Positions 54,583 to 63,074 of a stretch of 64,000 bases of DNA are shown here, piece by piece (the stretch's first letter is position 1; every line of letters starts with the position of its first letter). The stretch lies in contig JACZJQ010000330.1 of assembly GCA_014860455.1 (NCBI GenBank), positions 1 to 64,000 of the forward strand, in the 5' to 3' direction. The notes beneath the pieces are model-generated. The model was not told where the DNA came from. It worked only from the letters and a program-made list of their open reading frames with translations, and made no database searches. Source of the stretch: Bryobacteraceae bacterium. GTDB lineage: Bacteria > Acidobacteriota > Terriglobia > Bryobacterales > Bryobacteraceae. A program made the translations under genes and the position numbers.

Positions 54583-54996
54583 CTAGACGGTGAAAAGTTT
54601 CAAGGTCTCGGCCACCAGCCGTTTGGTTCCGGTGTCCAATCCGGCAAACTGCCTCTGGTGGCATTCCAGGATTGGAGTGTCGAGTTCGGCCAGCAGATTC
54701 AACCCGGCCTCAGTAATTGATGCCAGCACGACGCGGCGGTCGCAGCCGTCGCGGCTGCGCTCGATCCAGCCTTTGGCCTCCATGCGGTCGAGCAGACGGG
54801 TGATATCGGGGTCACGGTTAATCATCCGGCTGCCGATCTCGGTGCAGTTCAGGCTGCCTTGCGCGCCGCGCAGAATGCGCAGCACGTTGTACTGAGGACC
54901 GGAGAGGCCACGGCTTCTCAGTAGCGCCTGCGGCTCCTGGATCAACCGGTCGGCGGCCCGCTGGATGGTGACGAACAACTCCTGGTCCTGGTCCAT
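54583..54996 (-). CDS. MarR-family transcriptional regulator
   Basis: A 137-residue winged-helix regulator: LSGPQYNVLRILRGAQGSLNCTEIGSRMINRDPDITRLLDRMEAKGWIERSRDGCDRRVVLASIT covers the recognition helix and wing (DRR motif). The single Cys in RDGCDRR sits in the wing tip, and another in SLNCTEIG, so redox sensing is conceivable. The ATG follows the serine hydrolase stop with no gap. It probably controls the pirin gene and itself. Confidence 0.92.
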   Translation of the reverse strand: MDQDQELFVTIQRAADRLIQEPQALLRSRGLSGPQYNVLRILRGAQGSLNCTEIGSRMINRDPDITRLLDRMEAKGWIERSRDGCDRRVVLASITEAGLNLLAELDTPILECHQRQFAGLDTGTKRLVAETLKLFTV

Positions 54997-56229
54997 CTAG
55001 CGTCCCGTTTGAACGATGCTCGTGTTGGCCATGCCGATGAAGGCGTCCCGCGCGTCAAAGGTGGCGCCGGAGTGTTGCACCAGGAACACACCCACCATCT
55101 GGCGTCCCGGATCCACCCAGCCGAAGGTGCCGAAGGCGCCGCCGTGGTTGTAGCAACCTTTGGTCATTCCTGTGAGGGTTCCCGACGCGTCGTCCACTAC
55201 TTCCCAGGTGAGGCCGAACCCCGTCCCCTTGAGCCACCCGGCCCGGATGGCGCCCGTATGGACCTGGGACATGATTTCGACCGACACGGGCGACAGGATC
55301 CGTGTCTGGCCCAGCGCGCCGCCGTTGAGCATCATCTGGTAGAACTTGGCCAAGTCTTGCGCCGTCGAGTGCAACGCATATTCCGGACCCGAGTATTTCG
55401 CGCCCTCGCGGTAGTTCATCGGATCGCCTGCGAGCAGCCCGCCGCCGGCTTTCACCAGTTTGCCTTCCTTCACCGTATATACCGGCGCCAGACGGGCCCG
55501 CTTTTCCCGCGGCAGGTAGATGTGGCTGTCCAACATCCCCAGTGGTTTGAAGATCCGCTCTTCGAGGAATTTCTCATACGGCATCCCCGACGCCACCTCG
55601 ACCAGGCGGCCGAGCGTAGCGATGCCGGTGTTCGAGTACAGCCACCTCGATCCCGGTTCGAACTCCAGCGGAGACTGCGCATAGATCGCCACCGCCTCGG
55701 CCAGGGTCCGGTCCATTGTCCGCAGCAACTCGGCGATGCCCGGAGGGGGGCCACCGATCATGCCCGAAGTATGCGTCATCAAGTCCCTGATCGTGATCGG
55801 TCGAGCCGGCTTCCTCAGCACGACCTTATCGCCTTCCTTGGACTCCACCATCAACTGCCCGCGGAACTCCGGCAGGTGTCTTTCCACCGGGTCGGCCAGC
55901 CGCAGTTTGCCCTCCTCCACCATCATCATGACGGCAACGCCGGTGACGGGCTTGGTCATCGACATGATCTGGAAAATGGTGTCGGTCCGCATCGGCTTCT
56001 TGGCTTCGATGTCCTGCCAGCCAGCGGCTTCCAGGTGCACCGGTTCGCCGCGGCGCATCACCAGCGTCACGGCGCCGGCGATGTAGTTTGAATCCGCAAA
56101 CTGCTGCATGCGCGGCTTGATCCGCTCCAGCCGCGAGCGGTCCACGCCCGCCTTGGCGAAGTCCACGTCGGCGGCCGGAGCCGCCATCACCAGGGCAAAT
56201 GCCGCGATTCCGATCCAACTCAAACGCAT
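54997..56229 (-). CDS. Exported class C beta-lactamase-fold serine hydrolase
   Basis: A 410-residue exported hydrolase with a signal peptide (SWIGIAAFALVMAAPAA). The active-site motifs are S90-M-T-K93, Y198-S-N200 and the third box NHGG in CYNHGGAFGTFG. Such proteins act as esterases, DD-peptidases or D-aminopeptidases more often than as beta-lactamases. The ATG at 56229 has GAGAGG 6 bases upstream; a longer version to 56325 has no such site. It leads the MarR-pirin unit. Confidence 0.9.
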   Translation of the reverse strand: MRLSWIGIAAFALVMAAPAADVDFAKAGVDRSRLERIKPRMQQFADSNYIAGAVTLVMRRGEPVHLEAAGWQDIEAKKPMRTDTIFQIMSMTKPVTGVAVMMMVEEGKLRLADPVERHLPEFRGQLMVESKEGDKVVLRKPARPITIRDLMTHTSGMIGGPPPGIAELLRTMDRTLAEAVAIYAQSPLEFEPGSRWLYSNTGIATLGRLVEVASGMPYEKFLEERIFKPLGMLDSHIYLPREKRARLAPVYTVKEGKLVKAGGGLLAGDPMNYREGAKYSGPEYALHSTAQDLAKFYQMMLNGGALGQTRILSPVSVEIMSQVHTGAIRAGWLKGTGFGLTWEVVDDASGTLTGMTKGCYNHGGAFGTFGWVDPGRQMVGVFLVQHSGATFDARDAFIGMANTSIVQTGR

Positions 56230-56268
56230 GTGGTACCTCTCGTTCGATATTGTGCCAGTGTTGGGCAT

Positions 56269-56274
56269 TATAAT
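56269..56274 (+). promoter_or_regulatory. TATAAT box placed for a leaderless transcript
   Basis: A perfect -10 TATAAT ends 7 bases before the ATG at 56282. Transcription would begin at or next to the start codon, and no Shine-Dalgarno is present. The matching -35 is poor (GATATT at 17 bases). Confidence 0.5.
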
Positions 56275-56281
56275 CACTCCG

Positions 56282-57943
56282 ATGCCCTCAACGTCCATCT
56301 CCCGCCGCTCTTTTGCAGCCTCCATACCTGCTCTTGCCGTTGCCCAGCCGCCGGCTGACCTGCGTTTCGACGACGCGCTGGTCCGCCGTCACGACGGCTA
56401 TGTCGACACGCTGCTGGCTAAGCAGATCACCTCGCCACAGGATCCAGACCGCGGTGCGTTCGCCGACGATTTCGGCATCGTCTTTGCCGGCACCCCGGCC
56501 GGAATCATCGACGCCACGGTGGCCGCCGTGCTCTGCCGGCAGTCGCGCCACTTCGGCTCGGCGGCGCTGATGGATCGGATCCGCCTGGCCGCCGGCTGCC
56601 TGGAACGCAGTCAGTTGAAGTCAGGCAATTTCGACCTGCCGATCACCAACTTCAACTCCCCGCCCGACACCGCGTTCATTACACATTCGCTTGGCTCGGC
56701 CGCGTTGCTTGCCCGCCGCGGCGGTCTCAAAGAGGTCTCCGCCCTGATCGAACCCATCCTTCGCCGCATGGCCTCCGCGATGGCCGTGGGCGGCGTCCAC
56801 ACGCCCAATCACCGCTGGGTAGTTTGCGAGGCGCTGGCTCAAATGTACGAACTGTTCGGCGACCCGGCCTACCTGCGCCGTATCGACCAGTGGCTGGCCG
56901 AGACGATTGACATCGACGCCGACGGCCAGTTCAACGAACGCTCGACGACCATCTACAACGCGGTCACAGACCGCGCTCTCACCGTCCTGGCCGACAAACT
57001 GAAGCGGCCCGAGTTGCTCGACCCCGTCCGCCGCAACCTCGAGTCGATGATGTACCTGCTTCACGCCGACGGCGAGGTGGTGACCGAGATCTCCATCCGC
57101 CAGGACGCCTTCGAGCGCGGCGATATGCGCCGTTACTGGTTCCCGCTGCACTATTTGGCAGTGACCGACAACAACCCGCGGCTGGCAAATCTCGCCCGTG
57201 CCTATGCCGGCCACTCGTCGCTATCGCTGTCGATGATCTACCCGCAACTGCGCCAGCCCATGCCCACGCCCGCGCCGCTGCCGGACGACTACGTCCGTGA
57301 GATGCGCGCAATCCACGCCGCCCGTATCCGCCGCGGCCCGCGCAGCGCCACCGTGCTCTGGAACGGCGTCAACCGATTTTTCGCTTTTCGCAAAGGCAAC
57401 TGTGTCATCGAAGGCGTCCGCTTCGCCTCGGCGTTTTTCGGCAAGGCCCAGTTCGTTCCGTCAACGATGCGGAAGACAGCCGCCGGCTATCAATTGACGC
57501 AGGTTCTCGACGGACCTTATTTCCAGCCCATCGAACCAAGCCGCCCCATCGCCGTCCAGGAATACGGGCCGACGCGTCCGCTGCGCCGCCGCACCGAGGT
57601 CTGCCGGCTCAACCAGTCGGCGACGGTTCGTGAGACGCCATCCGGCTTTGAAATCGACATCTCGATCGAGGGCACGGACAAGGTGCCTGTCGCCATCGAA
57701 GTCCTGTTCCGCCAGGGGACCCGCCTCGATGGCGTCACCCCTGCCATGGTCGCCGATTCGTTTCTGCTGTCTGAAGGCCATGCCACCGCCACGTCCGGCC
57801 CGGATTCGATCCGCGTCGGCCCTGGCCTTGGACTTCATCGCTGGACCCAGATCCGTGGCGCCGCGCCGAAGCTGCCCGGCCCGTCGGTTTATCTCTGCGG
57901 CTTCACGCCGCTGCGGCACACGCTCAAGATCGAATGCCCGTGA
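56282..57943 (+). CDS. Tat-exported protein, (alpha/alpha)-toroid-like, unknown substrate
   Basis: A 553-residue protein with a twin-arginine leader (SISRRSFAASIPALAVA). The first half (about residues 60-330) is helical with repeated aromatic/Asn motifs, of the kind found in glycan lyases and unsaturated glycuronyl hydrolases; the second half (350-553) is beta-rich, as in heparinase II/III-like proteins. No catalytic set can be stated with confidence, so the glycan-active call is a guess from architecture. It is divergent from the serine hydrolase and appears leaderless. Confidence 0.7.
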   Translation: MPSTSISRRSFAASIPALAVAQPPADLRFDDALVRRHDGYVDTLLAKQITSPQDPDRGAFADDFGIVFAGTPAGIIDATVAAVLCRQSRHFGSAALMDRIRLAAGCLERSQLKSGNFDLPITNFNSPPDTAFITHSLGSAALLARRGGLKEVSALIEPILRRMASAMAVGGVHTPNHRWVVCEALAQMYELFGDPAYLRRIDQWLAETIDIDADGQFNERSTTIYNAVTDRALTVLADKLKRPELLDPVRRNLESMMYLLHADGEVVTEISIRQDAFERGDMRRYWFPLHYLAVTDNNPRLANLARAYAGHSSLSLSMIYPQLRQPMPTPAPLPDDYVREMRAIHAARIRRGPRSATVLWNGVNRFFAFRKGNCVIEGVRFASAFFGKAQFVPSTMRKTAAGYQLTQVLDGPYFQPIEPSRPIAVQEYGPTRPLRRRTEVCRLNQSATVRETPSGFEIDISIEGTDKVPVAIEVLFRQGTRLDGVTPAMVADSFLLSEGHATATSGPDSIRVGPGLGLHRWTQIRGAAPKLPGPSVYLCGFTPLRHTLKIECP

Positions 57944-57983
57944 CCGCCCGCCCGCAATTGCATCCAAAGTCGTCCCGGCGAGC

Positions 57984-58457
57984 CTATTTCAGCGTCACCG
58001 TCTTCTCCAACCGAACTGTCTTCGGCGGCAGGCACTGCTTGTTGTCGCAGGCCTGATATTTCGCCGTCACCGTCAGCTTGTGTACGCCCGGCTTGGCATC
58101 CCGGTTGATCTCCACCGGCAGGCGGAACTCCACTTCGCCGAAGTAGAACTCGACTGACATATCGAACGCTTCCTCGTGTGCGGTCAGCGGCACCGGCGCA
58201 TCAATCACCCCTGCCAGCTTGAACTGCTGCGGCGCGGGCATGGCGATCTGCGTCGCGATCGGCCCGCCTTCCAGGGCTCTGAGTGAATACAGGTGCCAGC
58301 CTTCATCCACTGTCGCCGTTACCAGCGCCTCGATCCTTGTGCCCGTGTCCGCCTGTGCCGGCACCGACAGCGTCCACTTCACCGGGTCCAGCTTCGGCTC
58401 GGCCTCCTGCGCCTGAACGGCGAAGGCCATCGCAACCACTGCCATCAGATATCGCAT
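57984..58457 (-). CDS. Stand-alone DsbD-alpha (DsbD N-terminal) domain protein
   Basis: A 157-residue exported protein with a signal peptide (MRYLMAVVAMAFAVQAQ). The rest is a single immunoglobulin-like domain matching the N-terminal alpha domain of thiol:disulphide interchange protein DsbD: WTLSVP, DEGWHLYSL and YQACDNKQCLPP with the redox pair C137 and C142. The membrane (beta) and thioredoxin-like (gamma) domains are missing, and no CcdA-like gene is nearby, so the electron source is unclear. Confidence 0.8.
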   Translation of the reverse strand: MRYLMAVVAMAFAVQAQEAEPKLDPVKWTLSVPAQADTGTRIEALVTATVDEGWHLYSLRALEGGPIATQIAMPAPQQFKLAGVIDAPVPLTAHEEAFDMSVEFYFGEVEFRLPVEINRDAKPGVHKLTVTAKYQACDNKQCLPPKTVRLEKTVTLK

Positions 58458-58465
58458 CCCGGCCT

Positions 58466-59470
58466 CTACAGATTCCCGATCACGGCTTGTGTGAATTCGG
58501 CCGTATGCGCCGTACCGCCGACGTCACGCGTCAGGTACTTCGCCTGGCGGAAGGTCTCCGACAGCGCCCGCTGGAAGCGGTTCGCCGCTTCGGTTTCCCC
58601 CAGGTGCCGCAGCATCAGGATCGCCGACGACATCAACGCCGTCGGATTTGCCAGCCCGCCGCCGGCGATATCCGGAGCAGAGCCGTGCACCGCCTCGAAC
58701 ACCGCGCACTTCTCACCCATGTTCGCCCCAGGCACCACGCCCAGTCCTCCTACCAACCCCGCCGCCAGATCCGACACGATGTCGCCATAGAGATTCGGCA
58801 GCAGCAGCACATCAAACGTCTCCGGCCGCATCACCAACTGCATCGACGCGTTGTCGACGATCAGTTCGTTATAGGCGATCTCCGGATACTCGGCCGCAAT
58901 CTCCCGGCAGCAGCGGATGAACAACCCGTCGCTCAGCTTCATGATGTTGGCCTTGTGCACCGCCGTCACCTTCTTGCGGTGATTGGCCCGCGAATACTCA
59001 AAGGCGTAGCGCGCAATGCGGATCGACGCATAGCGCGTGATGATCTTCAGGCTTTCGACGACGTCTTTCACCACCTCGTGTTCCAGCCCCGAATACAGAT
59101 CCTCCGTGTTCTCGCGGAAGATCACCATGTCGATGTTGACGTCCTCGAACCGCGTCTTCAGCCCCGGCAACGTGAACACCGGCCGCACGTTCGCAAACAG
59201 ATCCAGTTGCTTCCTCAGCGACACGTTGACGCTCTTGAAACCGCCGCCGATCGGTGTCGTCACCGGACCCTTCAGTCCCACCCCGGTCCGCTCCATCGAC
59301 TTGATGACGTACTCCGGCAGGCTCGATCCCATCTGTTCGATGATCGTCGCCGTCAACTCCTGCCTGTCCCACTCAATCGGCACCTTCAGCGCCGAAAGAA
59401 CCTCCACCGTGGCTTCCGCGACTTCCGGCCCGATGCCGTCCCCGGGGATCAACGTGACTTTGTACGCCAT
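58466..59470 (-). CDS. icd: NAD-type isocitrate dehydrogenase (beta-decarboxylating dehydrogenase family)
   Basis: Oxidises isocitrate to 2-oxoglutarate, feeding Kgd and GdhA. The 334-residue protein has IPGDGIGPEVAEAT at the N-terminus, the isocitrate loop SVNVSLRKQLDLFANVRP, FRENTEDLYSGLEH, and LLPNLYGDIVSDLAAGLVGGLGVVPGANMG with the metal Asp. GSAPDIAG favours NAD. Isopropylmalate dehydrogenase is less likely because of the S-x-N loop and the absence of leu genes. The ATG at 59470 is preferred to 59488. Confidence 0.9.
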   Translation of the reverse strand: MAYKVTLIPGDGIGPEVAEATVEVLSALKVPIEWDRQELTATIIEQMGSSLPEYVIKSMERTGVGLKGPVTTPIGGGFKSVNVSLRKQLDLFANVRPVFTLPGLKTRFEDVNIDMVIFRENTEDLYSGLEHEVVKDVVESLKIITRYASIRIARYAFEYSRANHRKKVTAVHKANIMKLSDGLFIRCCREIAAEYPEIAYNELIVDNASMQLVMRPETFDVLLLPNLYGDIVSDLAAGLVGGLGVVPGANMGEKCAVFEAVHGSAPDIAGGGLANPTALMSSAILMLRHLGETEAANRFQRALSETFRQAKYLTRDVGGTAHTAEFTQAVIGNL

Positions 59471-59570
59471 ACTTCGATGGTAGCTCACGCGATTTTTTCC
59501 CGTTCCCGTAACCCTGCTTCCTTTCGTACCGCCTCTGATTGAGGTAATCTCGGATACTCAAGGAACTCGC

Positions 59571-60158
59571 ATGATGACCACTCGCAAGACCTTCGCTTCG
59601 GCGCTGCTCGCCTCTCTGCTGCTCGTCTCTTCCTCCTTCGCTCAGGACGCCAAACCAAAACGCGACCCCGACGTCCCTTACGTCCCCACCACTGAGCGCG
59701 CCGTCGAGGAGATGCTCAAACTCGCCAACATCAAATCCACCGACGTCATCTATGACCTCGGTTGCGGCGACGGCCGCATCGTCGTCACCGCGGCCAAGAA
59801 GTACGGCATTCGCGGCGTCGGCATCGACATCAACCCTGTCCGCATCCAGGAAGCCCGAGAAAACGCCAAGAAGAACGGCGTCGAACACCTGGTCCGTTTC
59901 GAGGAAGGCGACCTGTTTGAAGCAAAGATCGGCGACGCCACCGTCGTCACGCTCTTCCTGCTGCCCAGCGTCAACCTGAAGCTCCGCCCGAAACTCATGG
60001 CCGACTTGAAGCCAGGCACACGTGTCGTCTCCAATACCTTCGACATGGGCGATTGGAAGGCCGAAAAGGAAACCGCGCTCGATGACCAGGACGACGAGGA
60101 CACCTACTTGAGCCACAAGTTTTTCCTCTGGACCATCCCGCAGCGCGGCGCAAATTAG
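59571..60158 (+). CDS. Exported SAM-dependent methyltransferase (class I), paralogue of 45060-45617
   Basis: A 195-residue protein: signal peptide (FASALLASLLLVSSSFA), then LANIKSTDVIYDLGCGDGRIVVTAAKKYG (motif I), GVGIDINPVRIQEARENAKK and LKPGTRVVSNTFDMGDW. The layout and spacing equal those of the copy at 45 kb. AAGGA lies 6 bases before the ATG. It is divergent from icd. Confidence 0.87.
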   Translation: MMTTRKTFASALLASLLLVSSSFAQDAKPKRDPDVPYVPTTERAVEEMLKLANIKSTDVIYDLGCGDGRIVVTAAKKYGIRGVGIDINPVRIQEARENAKKNGVEHLVRFEEGDLFEAKIGDATVVTLFLLPSVNLKLRPKLMADLKPGTRVVSNTFDMGDWKAEKETALDDQDDEDTYLSHKFFLWTIPQRGAN

Positions 60159-60208
60159 TCCCCCGGACTTGATTCCTGCCTGCGGCTGGCCGTATGCTTT
60201 GATGCACC

Positions 60209-60964
60209 ATGGAACGCCGCGACTTGCTTGCCGCCGCCACCGCCCTCGGGCTGTCTCCATCCGCTTCCGCCGCCGGCGCCGCCGGCCCGCTGGAGTTCAA
60301 GGTCCTGCTCGACATCAAGCGTTTCGACACCCCGACGGTCGCCAACGCCATCGAAACCTTCAACGTCCGCCCGCGCAACCAGGGATTCATGCGGCCGGAG
60401 ATCAAGTGCGTCTTCCCCGAGTTCAGCCCTATGGTCGGCTACGCCGTCACCGGCAAGATCCGCGCCGCCCAGGCCCCGCCCTCGGGCGCGAGCTACACCA
60501 AACGCTCCGATTGGTGGGACTTCATCGTCTCCATCCCTCAGCCGCGCGTCATCGTCCTTGAAGACCTCGACGACCCGCCCGGCTGCGGCTCCTTCTGGGG
60601 CGAGGTGAACGGCAGCATCCACCGCGCCCTGGGCTGCGTCGGAGCGGTCACCAACGGTTGTGTTCGCGACCTCAAGGAAGTCCGCGAGATGGGCTTCCAT
60701 TTCTTCTCGCAACACATTGCCGTCTCCCACGCCTACGTCCACATGGTCGAGTTCGGCAAGCCGGTCACTATCGGCGGGCTCACCGTCAAACCCGGTGACC
60801 TGCTGCACGGCGACCAGCACGGCGTCCACTCCGTCCCCATCGACATCGCCCCCCGCATCCCCGAAGCCGTCGCCAAAATCGTCTCCGCCGAACGCCGCAC
60901 CATCGACTACTGCCATTCGCCCGGCTTCACCCTTGAAGGCTTGAAAAAACTCACCGGCGGCTGA
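60209..60964 (+). CDS. RraA-like aldolase-fold protein with Tat-type leader
   Basis: A 251-residue RraA-family protein. DIKRFDTPTVANAIETFNVRP is the usual N-terminus after the leader, VIVLEDLDDPPGCGSFWGEVNGSIHRALGCVGAVTNGCVRDLKEV contains the family's conserved G-x-R-D motif, and GGLTVKPGDLLHGDQHGVHSVP the metal loop. Relatives are 4-hydroxy-4-methyl-2-oxoglutarate/oxaloacetate aldolases or RNase E regulators. The N-terminus MERRDLLAAATALG suggests Tat export, unusual for this family. Confidence 0.85.
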   Translation: MERRDLLAAATALGLSPSASAAGAAGPLEFKVLLDIKRFDTPTVANAIETFNVRPRNQGFMRPEIKCVFPEFSPMVGYAVTGKIRAAQAPPSGASYTKRSDWWDFIVSIPQPRVIVLEDLDDPPGCGSFWGEVNGSIHRALGCVGAVTNGCVRDLKEVREMGFHFFSQHIAVSHAYVHMVEFGKPVTIGGLTVKPGDLLHGDQHGVHSVPIDIAPRIPEAVAKIVSAERRTIDYCHSPGFTLEGLKKLTGG

Positions 60965-60967
60965 CGC

Positions 60968-61717
60968 TTACTTCAGCCCCGCCATCAATTCAGACGACTC
61001 AACCGTCGCGCACCAGTACCGCTCGATGTGCTCGATCACCAGTTGCGTCCCCTTATCGTGCGAGACGTAGGGCCGGTCGGCCGGGTTGTACATCGCATCC
61101 GTCAGGTCGCGGATCAGCACGCATTTCACGCCCCAGCGCGTCATCTGCCTGATCGCGAACGTCCGGTTCAGAATGCACATGTTCGTGTGCACGCCCATGA
61201 TGAAAAGCGTCTCAATGCCGCGCGCCTTCAGAATCGAATACACCTCGTCGCCCTTGTCGGTGACGTAATCCTGCATCTCAACCGGGATCCCGGCGTGCTG
61301 CCGCGTCCATGCCTTGTAGCTCTTCTCGCCCGTGTCGCATCCGCCGCCGGCATCGTCGATCGGCAGCGGCGGCGCATCGATCGCTAGTGGAGCCGGCGGC
61401 GTGGTCTTCGGCGTCGCCTGCGCGGCTTTGCGCTGCGGAGCGTCGCGGTAGAACTCCATCGTGTCCGACGGCGCGTGAATGATCACCACGCCCTTGCTCC
61501 GTGCCCGGTCAAGCATCGGACGCGCCTTTTCGATGATGGGAACCAGCCTCTCGTTCGCGCCCCGGCACCAGTGCTTGTCCCACATGTCGCAGAGGATGAT
61601 CGCCGATTTCTTCGGGACAAGCTCCGCCGCCCAGTCCTTTGCTCCGGCCTCGTCCCGGCGCCGCAACGTGATCGCCGGCCCCGCCGCCATTGACGCCAGA
61701 AACTCCCGCCGGTTCAT
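60968..61717 (-). CDS. Isochorismatase-like cysteine hydrolase with Tat leader
   Basis: A 249-residue member of the cysteine hydrolase (isochorismatase/nicotinamidase) family. D44 in ILCDMWDKHWC and C181 in GVHTNMCILNR are the catalytic acid and nucleophile; the cis-peptide region GVHTNM is standard. The leader NRREFLASMAAGPA is of Tat type. The substrate is probably an amide or a small cyclic compound. It ends four bases from the convergent RraA-like gene. Confidence 0.87.
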   Translation of the reverse strand: MNRREFLASMAAGPAITLRRRDEAGAKDWAAELVPKKSAIILCDMWDKHWCRGANERLVPIIEKARPMLDRARSKGVVIIHAPSDTMEFYRDAPQRKAAQATPKTTPPAPLAIDAPPLPIDDAGGGCDTGEKSYKAWTRQHAGIPVEMQDYVTDKGDEVYSILKARGIETLFIMGVHTNMCILNRTFAIRQMTRWGVKCVLIRDLTDAMYNPADRPYVSHDKGTQLVIEHIERYWCATVESSELMAGLK

Positions 61718-61720
61718 CGC

Positions 61721-62923
61721 CTAGATCTCCACTTTCCTCGCTGCCACGTTCCACTTCATCCGCCGCCCGTTTTTCAGCGACAGATTCGCCAACTGCACCA
61801 CAAGCGCCGCCTGGAAGCCCAGCCACATCGGCGCCGTCGGCGTCTTGCGCGTCCTCACGCACTCCAGGAAGTTCTGCACATGCAGATCCGTCGCCCAGCC
61901 AAAGCCCTTTGCCGACTGCTTTTCAATCGCCGGCTTCTGCTCTTCGCCCTGCGCATAGACCTTCAAATCCACCCGCCCAATATCCATCCGCGCCTTCTGC
62001 CCGTCCAGGTGGTTCATCTGGTCGAACCGGCTGGCGTACTTCATCGCCGCATAGTTCACCGTGAACACGCCGATGAAATCCTCGGGATACTCGGCCGTCA
62101 CCACAACTGACTCCGGCGTGTCGCCGCTCGCCGCATGTGCCCGCCCCGCCGCTGCCGTCACCGCCGACGGATAGCCCGCGCCCATCAGCATGTGGATGCC
62201 GTCGTAGACGTGCGCTCCCTGGTCGGCCACGATCCCGCCGGCAAACTCCGAATACAGCCGCCAGCGCCGGAAGATATCCGGATCCGCCGGGCGATCCCCG
62301 CGTGGACCCAGCCACTGCTTCCAATCCAACACGCCATCCAGCTTCGTCGTCTTCGTCCCGCCCAACTGAGTGTTCAGCCACCAACTGCGCACCATGTGCA
62401 CCTTGCCCAGCGTCCCGGCGGCCACAATCTCTCGCCCCTGCTGATACAGATCATAGCTGCGCCGCTGCATGCCCACCTGCACGATCTGCTCTGACCGCTT
62501 TTCGGCCTCCACCAGTTCCACGCCCTCTTCTGGCGTGTGGCAGAGCGGCTTTTCGACATAGACATCCTTTCCCGCTGCCAGCGCGTCGAGCACCATCCGG
62601 TGGTGCCAGTGTTCGGGCGTGGCGATCAACACGGCGTCGATCGACCTGTCGTCCAGCAGTTGCCTGTAATTCCTGTAGGCCGCCGTCGCCCGCCCGCCCT
62701 GGTTCTTCGCCCCCACCGAAAGCGTCCGTTCCAGGTTCGGCTCATAGACGTCGCACACCGCGCCCACTTCAACGTCCTGGTCTTTCTGAAACGTGGTCAT
62801 CACCAGCGTGCCGCGGCCGCCCGCCCCGATCACACCCAGCCTCACGCGGTTTGCCGGGGCCGCTCTCAACGCCGCTCCTGTCGCGCTCATGAGGAAGATC
62901 CTGCGGGATGAATTCACTGTCAT
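61721..62923 (-). CDS. Gfo/Idh/MocA oxidoreductase with Tat leader
   Basis: A 400-residue NAD(P)-dependent sugar or inositol oxidoreductase, exported in a folded, cofactor-loaded state. The leader has SSRRIFLMSATGAAL; then RLGVIGAGGRGT (Rossmann), ATPEHWHHRMVLDALAAGKDVYVEKPLCHT (catalytic EKP motif) and WWLNTQLGGTKTTK in the substrate domain. Substrate not known. It is separated by only 3 bases from the isochorismatase-like gene on the same strand (operon). Confidence 0.93.
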   Translation of the reverse strand: MTVNSSRRIFLMSATGAALRAAPANRVRLGVIGAGGRGTLVMTTFQKDQDVEVGAVCDVYEPNLERTLSVGAKNQGGRATAAYRNYRQLLDDRSIDAVLIATPEHWHHRMVLDALAAGKDVYVEKPLCHTPEEGVELVEAEKRSEQIVQVGMQRRSYDLYQQGREIVAAGTLGKVHMVRSWWLNTQLGGTKTTKLDGVLDWKQWLGPRGDRPADPDIFRRWRLYSEFAGGIVADQGAHVYDGIHMLMGAGYPSAVTAAAGRAHAASGDTPESVVVTAEYPEDFIGVFTVNYAAMKYASRFDQMNHLDGQKARMDIGRVDLKVYAQGEEQKPAIEKQSAKGFGWATDLHVQNFLECVRTRKTPTAPMWLGFQAALVVQLANLSLKNGRRMKWNVAARKVEI

Positions 62924-63074
62924 TTCGCTCCTGAAGTTGATCCGGGCCGTGCCCTGCTACGCCACGCACCGCCCACGAGTAGTTTATGACAACCAGCCCG
63001 TCCTGATCCTTCCATGAAGCCCCCTACATCATCCCGCCCGTACACCACATGCAATTCAGGCGTAGAATGTTCCC

